Below, piece by piece: positions 48,947 through 58,436 of a stretch of DNA of 64,000 nt (its first letter is position 1; each line of letters opens with the position of its first letter). The notes under the pieces were generated by a model that saw nothing but the letters and a program-made list of their open reading frames with translations, was not told where the DNA came from and made no database searches. This DNA comes from Bacteroidota bacterium. Its GTDB lineage: Bacteria; Bacteroidota; Bacteroidia; Flavobacteriales; BACL11. Location of the stretch: assembly GCA_028408365.1 (NCBI GenBank), contig JAOOLD010000002.1, forward strand, positions 94,780-158,779, given 5' to 3'. The translations under genes were made by a program, and so were the position numbers.

Positions 48947-49159
48947 TTACTTAAATACTAAAAGATAGCAAAGAATTAAAAATCCAAATATTATTATAAC
49001 ACTAAAAAGAAAATGTAAAAATGATTTTTTTGATTTTGCGAAACTTGATTTTGCGTATTTAATTTCATCATCTATCTTCTTTCGTGAAAGATCAATCTTA
49101 GCAACGAAGAATACAGTAGAAAAAATAAAAACTAAAAGTATTAAAATTATATTTCCCAT
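48947..49159 (-). CDS. Small two-TM membrane protein
   Basis: 70 aa; hydrophobic segments at both ends; overlaps the S41 peptidase start of translation by 13 nt at its own 5' end. Confidence 0.6.
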   Translation of the reverse strand: MGNIILILLVFIFSTVFFVAKIDLSRKKIDDEIKYAKSSFAKSKKSFLHFLFSVIIIFGFLILCYLLVFK

Positions 49160-50652
49160 GAACTAAATTTTTTGAGCGCAGCGTCTATAAATTCATCATT
49201 AATTGATAAGGTTTTATGGTAAAAGTAATCACCCATCAAATTTCTACCAATAGAAGCTGTAATTAATAAATCTAGGTATTCCGATTCTATTTTTCCAAGT
49301 TTTGTAATGTATTCTTGTAATTTGTATTTTTTTATAAATTCGTCTCTAGCTTCTTTTATATTAAATTGGGAATAAAAGTTTTCTTCACTTATTTCAACTC
49401 CCTTTGATCTAATTATTGAAGCATAATCAAAGCAAAAATCTCTCAAAGAACCATTTACAAGCGCTAAATTAATCATTGAAAAATTTAAACTTGAATCTAC
49501 AGGCACTATAACATCTGGGGTTATTCCACCGTTAGACAATACTCTTCTTCCTTTTGTAGTTAAAAATTCCTTTTCAGAGTTTAGTGAATCTAGACTCTTG
49601 TAAGGTTTTTGGATGAATCTGCCGGATGGTGTAAAATATCTTTGTGTCGTTAATCTTATAGCTCCACCATCTTTTGTTCTTATTTCTTCTTGAACAAGTC
49701 CTTTGCCAAATGATTTTCTTCCAATTATGATTCCTCTGTCATTATCCTGTATTGCACCAGCTAAAATCTCTGAAGCAGAGGCTGATCCCTCATCAATTAA
49801 AACAATTAAATTAGTTTTCTTTAGCTTTCCAAATGAGTCAGAAAAATAGTTTCTCCTTTTCCTTTTATTGCCTTCTGTGTACACAAGAAGAGTCCCTTCA
49901 TTAAAAAAATGATTACAAATATTTATAGAAGCATTAAGATATCCTCCAGGATTACCTCTTAAATCAAGAACTAGATGACTCATTCCCTTAGAAAGCAAAT
50001 CTTCAACTGATGAGTTAAATTCATCAAAAGTTGTTGCAGAGAAGCGATTAATTTTTATTATGCCAACATTTTCATTGATCATAAATTTTGAGTCAATGCT
50101 AACTAAAGGAATATCGTTTCTCTTTATTCGATAGTCTATTAGTTTGCTAATACTCGGTCTAAATATTTTAACATCAACGAAAGTTCCTTTTTCTCCTCTG
50201 AGCTTTTTAACAACATCAGAATTGGATATTGAAGGATAACAAAAATCAACATTGTCTACTTCAATTATCTTGTCACCGGCTTGTATTCCTAAATTGTAAG
50301 ATGGGCCACCAGAAATCGCAGCTACAACTACTACAGTATCTCTAATAATACTAAATTCAATACCAACACCGCTGAAACTACCTTTCATATTTTCATCAAC
50401 TTGTTGAAATGATTTTTTTGAAATGTATGTGGAGTGCGGGTCAAGCTCTGAAAGTATTTTTTGAAAAATCTGTTCGTTTATTCTTTCAATATTTATGGTA
50501 TCAACATAATTATTTTTTATAAGTTCATTTAAATAATTAAGTTGACTGTAATCATCATTTTTTATTAAATTCTTTCCAAGAAAAATTCCAAAAATTAAGA
50601 TAACAGAATATATAATTGGACGATATGAGGTATAATTATTCACTGAGCTCAT
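49147..50652 (-). CDS. S41 family C-terminal processing peptidase (PDZ domain)
   Basis: SGVGIEFSIIRDTVVVVAAISGGPSYNLGIQAGDKIIEVD, LDLRGNPGGYLNASI, DEGSASASEILAGAIQDNDRGIIIGRKSFGKGLVQ. Confidence 0.95.
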   Translation of the reverse strand: MSSVNNYTSYRPIIYSVILIFGIFLGKNLIKNDDYSQLNYLNELIKNNYVDTINIERINEQIFQKILSELDPHSTYISKKSFQQVDENMKGSFSGVGIEFSIIRDTVVVVAAISGGPSYNLGIQAGDKIIEVDNVDFCYPSISNSDVVKKLRGEKGTFVDVKIFRPSISKLIDYRIKRNDIPLVSIDSKFMINENVGIIKINRFSATTFDEFNSSVEDLLSKGMSHLVLDLRGNPGGYLNASINICNHFFNEGTLLVYTEGNKRKRRNYFSDSFGKLKKTNLIVLIDEGSASASEILAGAIQDNDRGIIIGRKSFGKGLVQEEIRTKDGGAIRLTTQRYFTPSGRFIQKPYKSLDSLNSEKEFLTTKGRRVLSNGGITPDVIVPVDSSLNFSMINLALVNGSLRDFCFDYASIIRSKGVEISEENFYSQFNIKEARDEFIKKYKLQEYITKLGKIESEYLDLLITASIGRNLMGDYFYHKTLSINDEFIDAALKKFSSWEI

Positions 50653-51079
50653 CTAAAGTGATTTGTTTAATCTCAATACCCATTTGACTTAAAAAATGAA
50701 GAGATGTTTCATCTTTGTACTTGCTGATATAAACTAGTCTTTTGATTTTAGACTGAACAATCAGTTTACTACATTCCTTGCAAGGAGATAGTGTTAAATA
50801 TAAAGTGCTATCTGTACAATCATGGGTTGACGCAGCAGTTTTTAAAATTGCATTGGCCTCAGCATGCAAAACATACCAATTAGTCAATCCATTTTCATCT
50901 TCACAATCATTATCAAAACCTGCTGGTGTTCCGTTATAACCATCAGAGATTATCATATTATTTTTAACAATTAAGGCTCCAACTTTTTTTCTTTTACATT
51001 TAGATAATTTACTCCATTCTATTGCCATTCTTAGATAGGCTTTGTCATATTTTCTCTGTTTATCTAATTTAATACTCAT
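50636..51079 (-). CDS. Deoxycytidylate deaminase (ComEB/dCMP deaminase)
   Basis: VLHAEANAILKTAAS, LYLTLSPCKECSKLIVQS. Start trimmed to MSIKLDKQ; the longer ORF runs into tRNA-Leu. Confidence 0.92.
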   Translation of the reverse strand: MSIKLDKQRKYDKAYLRMAIEWSKLSKCKRKKVGALIVKNNMIISDGYNGTPAGFDNDCEDENGLTNWYVLHAEANAILKTAASTHDCTDSTLYLTLSPCKECSKLIVQSKIKRLVYISKYKDETSLHFLSQMGIEIKQITLDELSE

Positions 51080-51094
51080 TATTTTGAACTTTAG

Positions 51095-51176
51095 TACCCA
51101 GAGCCGGGGTCGAACCGGCACGAGTTTCCTCATTGGTGTTTGAGACCAACGCGTCTACCAATTCCGCCATCTGGGC
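51095..51176 (-). tRNA. tRNA-Leu (CAA)
   Basis: GCCCAGATGGCGGAATTGGTAGACGCG-TTGGT-CTCAAAC-ACCAA-...GGTTCGAACC...TCTGGGTA; full cloverleaf with long variable arm. Confidence 0.95.
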
Positions 51177-51278
51177 TTAATTTAGCTTACAAAAGTAATA
51201 TTGTCTTTCAAAATATCAGCATATAAAATTTAAAATTATTATTCTAATTATAGTATATTTGCTCCCCTTCTTTTAAAT

Positions 51279-52217
51279 ATGGAAAGCAAAGAGCTAATCA
51301 AAATAATTGGATGTCAATCAACACTAGGTTTGGCAAGAAAAATTTCCAAGTCATTAGACATAGAAATTTGCAACACATCAATTGTAGAGTTTAGTGATGG
51401 TGAATTTGAACCATCATTTGACGAAACAATTAGAGGTTCTCATGTGTTTTTAGTTCAATCCACAACTCCTCCTTCTGAAAATTTAATGGAATTGTTGTTA
51501 ATGATTGATGCAGCAAAAAGAGCATCTGCATACAAGATTATAGCTGTTATCCCATATTTTGGTTACGCAAGACAAGACAAAAAAGGTAGACCAAGAGTCC
51601 CAATTGGAGCTAAGTTAGTTGCTAACTTATTAATAGCTGCTGGAGTAGATAGAATTATGACCATGGATTTACATGCAGACCAAATACAAGGTTTTTTTGA
51701 AGTTCCAGTGGATCATCTCTATGCATCTACTTTATTTGTCCCTTACATCCAAGAGTTGAATCTGGATAATCTAATTATAGCATCACCTGACATGGGAGGT
51801 ACCAAAAGAGCTAATACTTATGCTAAGTTTCTAAATTCTCAAGTTGTGGTTTGCTATAAACACCGAGAGAAGGCAAATGAGATAAGTAAAATGATGATTA
51901 TTGGAGATGTTAAAGGAAAAAATGTAATTCTTGTTGATGATATGGTAGATACGGCAGGGACACTAACCAAAGCGGCTGATTTAATGATAGATAATGGAGC
52001 GAAATCAGTAAGGGCAGTATGTACTCATGGGCTGTTTTCATCAAATGCATACGAAAGAATCAATAATTCTAAATTAACAGAAGTGGTAGTAACTGATACT
52101 GTCCTAAAAACACATAGTTCTGAAAAAATAAAAGTGATCACAACTGCAGAAATTTTTGCAAATACTATTGATGCAGTTATGAAAAAGAAGTCGATAACTA
52201 AAAATTTTTTAATCTAA
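51279..52217 (+). CDS. prs: Ribose-phosphate pyrophosphokinase
   Basis: FSDGEFEPSFDETIRGSHVFLVQST, DLHADQIQGFFEVPVDHLYA, NVILVDDMVDTAGTLTKAADLM. Confidence 0.96.
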   Translation: MESKELIKIIGCQSTLGLARKISKSLDIEICNTSIVEFSDGEFEPSFDETIRGSHVFLVQSTTPPSENLMELLLMIDAAKRASAYKIIAVIPYFGYARQDKKGRPRVPIGAKLVANLLIAAGVDRIMTMDLHADQIQGFFEVPVDHLYASTLFVPYIQELNLDNLIIASPDMGGTKRANTYAKFLNSQVVVCYKHREKANEISKMMIIGDVKGKNVILVDDMVDTAGTLTKAADLMIDNGAKSVRAVCTHGLFSSNAYERINNSKLTEVVVTDTVLKTHSSEKIKVITTAEIFANTIDAVMKKKSITKNFLI

Positions 52218-52226
52218 AATTAACAA

Positions 52227-52898
52227 ATGAAAACACTAGCAATTAGCGCAAATATCAGAAAATCTGTCGGTAAGTCAGATTCTAAAGCACTAAGAAATCA
52301 GGGTATGGTTCCATGCGTCCTATACGGGGGAGAAAAGCAGGTGTGTTTCTATGCAGAGACAAATGCATTTAGAAATCTAGTTTATACTCCAGAAGTATAT
52401 TTTGTTGAGCTTAATATTGACAATAATAAATATAAAGCGATAATGCAAGATATTCAGTTTCATCCTGTAACGGACAAAATATTACACATAGATTTTTTAG
52501 AAATTTTTGATAATAAAGAGGTAACAATATCAATACCAGTTACTTTGAAGGGATTGGCAATCGGAGTAAGAAATGGAGGTAATTTATTACATAGAAGAAA
52601 AAAAATAATTGCCAGAGGATTACCTTCTAATTTACCAGATGCAATTGAAGTCAACATTGAAGAACTCAAAATAGGAGATTTTATATATATCAAGGATCTC
52701 ACAAGTGATAATTTTACTTTTCTAGCGCCAGATAGTTCAGTAGTTGTTGGAGTAAAAACTGCAAGAGGAGCAATAGAAGATGAAATTGAAGAAGGTAATG
52801 ATGAAGAAAGTGCAAGTGATACATCACCAGACGTAGCTTCTGAATCTGAAAATAAGACTGACAAAGAGTCTGATAAAAAAGAATCTTCAGAAAAATAA
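52227..52898 (+). CDS. rplY: 50S ribosomal protein L25 (CTC family)
   Basis: KSVGKSDSKALRNQGMVPCVLYGGEKQV; TL5/CTC C-terminal domain plus acidic tail. Confidence 0.94.
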   Translation: MKTLAISANIRKSVGKSDSKALRNQGMVPCVLYGGEKQVCFYAETNAFRNLVYTPEVYFVELNIDNNKYKAIMQDIQFHPVTDKILHIDFLEIFDNKEVTISIPVTLKGLAIGVRNGGNLLHRRKKIIARGLPSNLPDAIEVNIEELKIGDFIYIKDLTSDNFTFLAPDSSVVVGVKTARGAIEDEIEEGNDEESASDTSPDVASESENKTDKESDKKESSEK

Positions 52899-52911
52899 GA
52901 ATAGTTCATAA

Positions 52912-53469
52912 ATGAAATTCCTAATCATTGGACTTGGAAATGTTGGTTCCGAGTATAATAATACCAGACATAACATTGGATTTTCAATATTGGATCATTT
53001 AGCCTCAGAACTCTCATTTTCCTTTGTTGAGGAGAAATACGGTTTTTATGCATCATCAAGGCATAAATCTAGAGCTCTACATTTTCTTAAGCCTTCTTTG
53101 TTTATGAACAATAGTGGAAAATCAGTCAAGTTTTGGAAGCAGAAGCTTAAAATTAATATTGAGAACGTATTAGTAATAACTGATGATTTAGCTTTGGATT
53201 TTAGTAAAACGAGATTGAAGGCTCGTGGCAGTGATGGAGGTCACAATGGTTTAAAAAGTATTAATGATTATTTGCAATCAAGTAAATACCCTAGATTAAG
53301 AGTAGGCATAGGAAATGATTTTAAAATAGGTAAACAATCAAATTATGTGCTTGAAAAGTTTTCAGATTTTGAAATATCTGAAATTAATTTTATCAAAGAA
53401 AAATGTCAAAAGATTGTTGATTGCTTTGTAACTCAGGGTATTAACTCCGCAATGAATAATTTTAATTAA
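52912..53469 (+). CDS. pth: Peptidyl-tRNA hydrolase
   Basis: KFLIIGLGNVGSEYNNTRHNIGFSILD, KPSLFMNNSGKSV, GSDGGHNGLKSI. Confidence 0.96.
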   Translation: MKFLIIGLGNVGSEYNNTRHNIGFSILDHLASELSFSFVEEKYGFYASSRHKSRALHFLKPSLFMNNSGKSVKFWKQKLKINIENVLVITDDLALDFSKTRLKARGSDGGHNGLKSINDYLQSSKYPRLRVGIGNDFKIGKQSNYVLEKFSDFEISEINFIKEKCQKIVDCFVTQGINSAMNNFN

Positions 53470-53513
53470 AATAACTGATTTGTATTTCTATTATTTAAAT
53501 TTGTGATAGATAT

Positions 53514-53584
53514 GGTATCGTGGCCGAGTGGCTAGGCAGTGGTCTGCAACACCATCTACAGCGGTTCGAATCCGCTCGATACCT
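53514..53584 (+). tRNA. tRNA-Cys (GCA)
   Basis: GGTATCG...GTGGT-CTGCAAC-ACCAT...GCGGTTCGAATCCGC TCGATACC T. Confidence 0.95.
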
Positions 53585-53587
53585 CAA

Positions 53588-53613
53588 CAAACCCACTTTA
53601 ATAGTGGGTTTTG
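53588..53613 (+). terminator. Hairpin terminator after tRNA-Cys
   Basis: AACCCAC-tttaata-GTGGGTT followed by TT. Confidence 0.7.
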
Positions 53614-53635
53614 TATATTTGTAACAAATCATAAA

Positions 53636-54706
53636 GTGATAAAAAATTTAACTCTTGTTTTTATTTTTATTGGCAATATTTGTTTTGCTCAATGTGACTA
53701 TACATTATTAAATATTGAAAATATATATTGTTATGGAACTAATACAGGATCAATTGGTATTTCAGTTAATGACAATAACTCAACTTTTTGGTGGACAGGT
53801 GATAATGGTTATTATTCAAACAATCAGACAATATCAAATTTATACTCAGGGAATTATGCAATTCATATAATGCAAAATCAAGTCCCCGGAGACACATCAA
53901 CAGCATTAATATGCTATCTGATTGATACAATTACAGTCGAGCAAACTCTAGCTATTAAAGCAATATTTGAGATAAGTAATTTGTGCCTAATCACTGATTC
54001 TGCGGATGTTTCAACCAATATAATTGGGGGTACTCCACCATATACCACTCAGTGGAGTAATGGTGACACTAGCAGAAACGCTCAAAATTTAAAACAAAAT
54101 AATACATATACTCTAAACATTGTAGATGCAAATTTTTGTTCAAGTGATCAGTTTTTATATATTCCAATTAAAAATTCAATTGGTTCGTATATGTCCTCAA
54201 CAGGAGCTATATGTAAAGATGATGACAATGGTGATGCAAGAGTTTTTGTCACCAACGGAAGCTCTCCATTTGAATATAAATGGTCAAATGAAATAGTTTT
54301 TTTTGACGAAATTGGTCCTTCCTCAAGTATCGACATGCTTTCACCCGACTGGTATTCAGTTCAAATTACAGATGCTTATGGTTGTAAATTAGTTGATAGT
54401 ATTGAAGTAAAAACTAATCCAAAGAAATGTTTAAAATTTTACAAAGTATTCTCACCCAATGATGATATTTATAATCCTATTTGGAATATTGAAAACATTG
54501 AAATGTATCCCAATGCAGTAATTGAAATCTATTCTAGAACTGGAGAGCAAGTTTTCAGAAGAAGGAACTATCAAAATTCTTTTGAACTAGGATTTTCAGG
54601 AAATGATAAAAATGGTGATCCGTTGCCTTCAGCGACATATTATTACATTATTGATTTGTCTGATGAAGATCAAATATTGAAAGGAGCAATTACAATTGTA
54701 AGATGA
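53636..54706 (+). CDS. Secreted protein with gliding motility-associated / T9SS type B C-terminal domain
   Basis: Signal peptide VIKNLTLVFIFIGNICFAQ from GTG 53636; C-terminal VFSPNDDIYNPIWNIENIEMYPNAVIEIYSRTGEQVF...NGDPLPSATYYYIIDLSDEDQILKGAITIVR. Confidence 0.88.
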   Translation: MIKNLTLVFIFIGNICFAQCDYTLLNIENIYCYGTNTGSIGISVNDNNSTFWWTGDNGYYSNNQTISNLYSGNYAIHIMQNQVPGDTSTALICYLIDTITVEQTLAIKAIFEISNLCLITDSADVSTNIIGGTPPYTTQWSNGDTSRNAQNLKQNNTYTLNIVDANFCSSDQFLYIPIKNSIGSYMSSTGAICKDDDNGDARVFVTNGSSPFEYKWSNEIVFFDEIGPSSSIDMLSPDWYSVQITDAYGCKLVDSIEVKTNPKKCLKFYKVFSPNDDIYNPIWNIENIEMYPNAVIEIYSRTGEQVFRRRNYQNSFELGFSGNDKNGDPLPSATYYYIIDLSDEDQILKGAITIVR

Positions 54707-55626
54707 AAAGATATCTCTTGATTTTTTCTATTTTATTTTTAACTGGAAAAGTTTTTTCACAGCAAAGTCCAATATTTAACAATCATTTTGAAAGCCCAGA
54801 TATAAATAATCCTGCTTTTTCTGGGTCTAAAACATATAATCCACTAGTGATTCAAGTTAGAAAGCAGTGGCTGGGATTTCAAGATGCACCATTTTCATCA
54901 AATATTTCTTACAGTGGTGCAGTAAATAATAGATCTGCTCTTGGAATTAATTTTGTTCATGATGTCACTATACCTTCTCAACAATCTGAGATGCAGTTAA
55001 ATTATGCTTATCATATACCATTAAATGATAATAACTATAATCTTGCATTCGGCATAGGGGCAAAACTGCTTTATTACAGATTAAAATTTGATATTTCTGA
55101 TATTCCTCCCGGACAAGATCCTGCATTTAATATTGATTTAGTTGATGAATTCACTGGCGATGCATCAGCAGGAGCCCTATTTTATTCAGAAAATTTTTAT
55201 TTCTCATACTCACAGATAAATATTCTTGAAAGTGCCTTTAATACAGATGATGGTAAAGGCTTTAAATTAAATAATGCTTACAGAAATCATTATTATGACG
55301 TTAGCTATTCTTTTAATATCATTGATAATGATTGGCATTTACAACCTTCCATTATGATTAATAGTAACAAAAATAGAACACTATATAACTTTAATACTAG
55401 ATTACATCATTTGAAAAATAAATGGATTGGAACAAACTATAGGTCTGACAATACTATTTATTTTGCTTTTGGATTTGACTTAAACGATATTTCAATTAGT
55501 TATTGCTATGAACACTCATTTAATGGAAATATTATGATACACAATTATGGTTCTCATCAAATAGGTATAGCTTATAAGTTTGTATCTGAGTTAAGTGAAA
55601 GACACATTAGCTTTTGGGATTACTAA
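54703..55626 (+). CDS. PorP/SprF family type IX secretion system membrane protein
   Basis: QQSPIFNNHFESPDINNPAFSGSKTYNPLVIQVRKQWLGFQDAPFSS; overlaps the upstream CHU_C gene by 4 nt. Confidence 0.9.
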   Translation: MKRYLLIFSILFLTGKVFSQQSPIFNNHFESPDINNPAFSGSKTYNPLVIQVRKQWLGFQDAPFSSNISYSGAVNNRSALGINFVHDVTIPSQQSEMQLNYAYHIPLNDNNYNLAFGIGAKLLYYRLKFDISDIPPGQDPAFNIDLVDEFTGDASAGALFYSENFYFSYSQINILESAFNTDDGKGFKLNNAYRNHYYDVSYSFNIIDNDWHLQPSIMINSNKNRTLYNFNTRLHHLKNKWIGTNYRSDNTIYFAFGFDLNDISISYCYEHSFNGNIMIHNYGSHQIGIAYKFVSELSERHISFWDY

Positions 55627-55632
55627 TAATTT

Positions 55633-56034
55633 ATGAAAAAAATTAATCATATTGGAGTGGCAGTCTATTCTTTAGATGATTCCGTAGAAATTTTTAAAAA
55701 AATATTAAATATCAACCCTTCAAAAAAAGAAACTGTTGAAAGTGAAGGAGTAGAAACAATCTTTTTTAATTTGGGAGAGTCAAAAATTGAGTTAATTTCT
55801 TCCCTCTCGAAAGAAAACGCAATTAGTAAATACTTATCAAAAAAAAGTGAAGGTATTCATCATATTTGTATCGAGGTTGATAACATTGAGAGTGAAATAA
55901 AAAGAATAATTAGTAATGGTATTAGAGTCTTGAATGAGAAGCCCAAAATAGGTGCTGATAAAAAAAAAATATGCTTTTTGCATCCTAAAGATACTTGTGG
56001 TGTTCTTATTGAGCTTTCTCAAGAAATAAGTTAA
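55633..56034 (+). CDS. mce: Methylmalonyl-CoA epimerase
   Basis: INHIGVAVYSLDDSVEIFKKIL...EGIHHICIEVDNIESEIKRI...GADKKKICFLHPKDTCGVLIELSQ. Confidence 0.92.
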   Translation: MKKINHIGVAVYSLDDSVEIFKKILNINPSKKETVESEGVETIFFNLGESKIELISSLSKENAISKYLSKKSEGIHHICIEVDNIESEIKRIISNGIRVLNEKPKIGADKKKICFLHPKDTCGVLIELSQEIS

Positions 56035-56626
56035 TAATATCTTCTTTATCACTTAAGTGATACGTTTTGAAGCCAATTTTTTTTGCAGTTTTAATATGTT
56101 GAAGAGAATCATCAATAAAAAGAGTTTTGGAAACATCTAATTTATTTTTGTTTATTACATAAAAAAAAATATTCTCATTTGGCTTCCTCATTCCAATTTG
56201 ATTTGAAAAATAAACGTCGTTAAATATGCTAATAAAATTTTTCCATTTTTTTTCACCATATGAACTTATTATTTCTTTTAAGTGAATGGAGTTTGTATTG
56301 CTTATAAGAAAAATTTTATATTTTGAGCTCAGCTTTTTTAGTAAATGAACTCTTTCCTTCGGAATATTTAATAAAATTGAATTCCAAGCTTTTTTTATTA
56401 ATTCTAAATTATTAGTGTTACTTTTTTTCCTAATTTCATTCAAAAAATTTTCATCAGAAATTTGACCGCATTCAAGACTGTCAAACAACTTTGTTTGTTC
56501 TTTCTTTGAATATAGTTTTTTTGAGTCAAAAATTCCTAATTTTTTAAATTCATCTACGGGTTTTCTATAATCCAAATTTATAATTACTCCGCCAAAATCA
56601 AAAATTAATGTGTCAATATTATTCAT
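56006..56626 (-). CDS. HAD family hydrolase/phosphatase
   Basis: DTLIFDFGGVIINLDYRK, FLISNTNSIHLKE, KPNENIFFYVI, LFIDDSLQHIKTAKKIGF. Confidence 0.92.
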   Translation of the reverse strand: MNNIDTLIFDFGGVIINLDYRKPVDEFKKLGIFDSKKLYSKKEQTKLFDSLECGQISDENFLNEIRKKSNTNNLELIKKAWNSILLNIPKERVHLLKKLSSKYKIFLISNTNSIHLKEIISSYGEKKWKNFISIFNDVYFSNQIGMRKPNENIFFYVINKNKLDVSKTLFIDDSLQHIKTAKKIGFKTYHLSDKEDIINLFLEKAQ

Positions 56627-56692
56627 TTTGTAAAGTACTTAAATATCAAGTTATTTTAATAGTTTTGTCCATCTTTTTTATTTTAAGAAAGA

Positions 56693-56766
56693 GGGCCTAT
56701 AGCTCAGCTGGTTAGAGCACTTGACTCATAATCAAGGGGTCGTTGGTTCAAGCCCAACTAGGCCCA
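56693..56766 (+). tRNA. tRNA with CAT anticodon (elongator Met or lysidine-modified Ile2)
   Basis: GGGCCTATAGCTCAGCTGGTTAGAGCACTTGA-CTCATAA-TCAAGGGGTCGTTGGTTCAAGCCCAACTAGGCCCA. Confidence 0.93.
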
Positions 56767-56774
56767 CTAAAATT

Positions 56775-56800
56775 AACCTCACACATGTGAGGTTTTTTTT
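56775..56800 (+). terminator. Rho-independent terminator after the CAT tRNA
   Basis: AACCTCAC-acat-GTGAGGTT + T-run. Confidence 0.9.
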
Positions 56801-56838
56801 TATTTTTTCAATAATTTTAAGTAACTAAAATTAGTTGT

Positions 56839-56846
56839 TAAATTTG
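56839..56846 (+). promoter_or_regulatory. -7 element TAAATTTG, 4 nt before the DUF4197-like ATG
   Basis: TAAATTTG-tttt-ATG. Confidence 0.55.
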
Positions 56847-56850
56847 TTTT

Positions 56851-57537
56851 ATGATAAGATTTTCACTCACACTAATTCTATCAATATGTTTTCTTAATCA
56901 AAACTTTTCTCAGATTAATTCTTTAAAAAATATAGTAGTTAAATCAAAGAAAAAACTAACTGAAGAAAAAATTAATAAAATATCAATTTCAAAAGAAGCT
57001 TATTTAAATCTTGTTGATATAACTTTTAGTGATATAATGATAAAAGATGGATTTTTAAAAAATGAATCAATTAAAATTAAATTTCCACCTAATGCAAAAA
57101 AAATGAAAGATGTTCTGATTAAATATGATAAAGGAAACTTAACTAATAATCTTGTGTTCAAAATGAATAGAACAGCAGAAAGAGTTTGTGAAATTTCTAA
57201 AGATGAAATTGTTATTGAGTTAACTAAATATGATTTTAGTAACATAAAAATCACTGGAAAAACAAATCTGTCTCAATTAATTTTGCAAAAAGGTAATGTC
57301 AAATTTATTATAAATAAAAATCTTAAATCAGAACTTAGAAAAAACAACTCAGTTGGTTTGCTTTGGAATAATTTAGTAAGGATAAATAATAAAATCCCCA
57401 TCTCTAGATTATCTTGGACAAAAAGTAATAATTTTTCTTTTCAAAAATATCTAGAGGAAGAAATAATTAGAGGGATATTATTTTCTCTTGAACAAAGAAT
57501 AAAAGAATCATCAATCAAACTCAATTACTTACAATGA
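56851..57537 (+). CDS. Divergent DUF4197-like secreted protein
   Basis: KDGFLKNESIKIKFPPNAKKMKDVLIKYDKGNLTNNLVFKMNRTAERVCEISKDEIVIEL...LWNNLVRINNKIP matches the DUF4197 layout. Confidence 0.7.
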   Translation: MIRFSLTLILSICFLNQNFSQINSLKNIVVKSKKKLTEEKINKISISKEAYLNLVDITFSDIMIKDGFLKNESIKIKFPPNAKKMKDVLIKYDKGNLTNNLVFKMNRTAERVCEISKDEIVIELTKYDFSNIKITGKTNLSQLILQKGNVKFIINKNLKSELRKNNSVGLLWNNLVRINNKIPISRLSWTKSNNFSFQKYLEEEIIRGILFSLEQRIKESSIKLNYLQ

Positions 57538-58436
57538 AAATAATTGATGAAATAAAAAACAGTAGCAGATTAAAATGGTTGTTTATTGTATTTGTTTTTA
57601 TCATTCTTTCTCTCGTTTCTAGTCTGTTTTTTCAAAAAGAACAAATGCAAAAACAAATGGATATTAAAATTCAATTTGTTGAGGAAAAAAACCAACTCAG
57701 AGACGAGCTAGATGACTTGATTGATGAGCATGATAATCTATTAGAGGAATATTCAGGCTTAGGAGATCAATTACAAGTTCAAGACTCAATAATTAAACAA
57801 CAAATTTCAGACATCAGAGGTTTACTAAGAAAAGAAAATGATTTAAAGCTAGCCAGAGAAAAAATTGATAGATTAAAAGAGATTGCAAAAAGATACATTG
57901 CAGATATAGACTCACTTCTAGTTTTAAATCAAAAACTAACAAAACAAAAAGATAGTGTAATCAGAGTAAATAAAGATATCAATTGGAAAAATTATAAACT
58001 TAATAAACAAAACATTGAGCTTGAAAAAAAAGTTTCTGAAGGATCTATATTAGAAATTTCTGATTTAAATGTAATAACATTTCGTTACAGAAAAAGTGGA
58101 AGGCTAGTAGAAACAAGTTCGGCAAAAAAAACCCAAATTATACAAGTCTGTTTTCTAGTGTTGCAAAATACAATAGCAAAAAAAGAAATTAAGAACTATT
58201 ATTTACAAATAATAGACCCAAATAGTAATGTTATATCATCAAATGATAGCATCAAATATGGTATTGACTCGACAACTTTCCTTTTTACAAAAAAAGATTC
58301 TTTATTTTACGATAACAGTGAACAGAATATTTGTTTAGATTGGCAAAGAATTAATATTTTACAAGAAGGAATTTACAAAGTTCATCTTTATGTTGATGAG
58401 AGATTGTCAGCAAAAACTGCATTTAGGCTTAAGTAA
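57534..58436 (+). CDS. Membrane-anchored coiled-coil protein, unknown
   Basis: N-terminal TM LKWLFIVFVFIILSLVSSLFF, long coiled coil, beta-rich C-terminus; overlaps flanking genes by 4 nt and 1 nt. Confidence 0.75.
   Translation: MKIIDEIKNSSRLKWLFIVFVFIILSLVSSLFFQKEQMQKQMDIKIQFVEEKNQLRDELDDLIDEHDNLLEEYSGLGDQLQVQDSIIKQQISDIRGLLRKENDLKLAREKIDRLKEIAKRYIADIDSLLVLNQKLTKQKDSVIRVNKDINWKNYKLNKQNIELEKKVSEGSILEISDLNVITFRYRKSGRLVETSSAKKTQIIQVCFLVLQNTIAKKEIKNYYLQIIDPNSNVISSNDSIKYGIDSTTFLFTKKDSLFYDNSEQNICLDWQRINILQEGIYKVHLYVDERLSAKTAFRLK

Noticed and set aside
51080-51133. N-terminal extension of the dCMP deaminase ORF (MRKLVPVRPRLWVLKFKI)
   Set aside because: Runs through tRNA-Leu; the real start is ATG 51079.
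52460-52909. Minus-strand 149 aa Ser-rich ORF
   Set aside because: Antisense to rplY; Ser-rich composition is the complement of its acidic tail.
53528-53635. N-terminal extension of the T9SS ORF (MARQWSATPSTAVRIRS...)
   Set aside because: Translates tRNA-Cys and its terminator; the signal peptide begins at GTG 53636.
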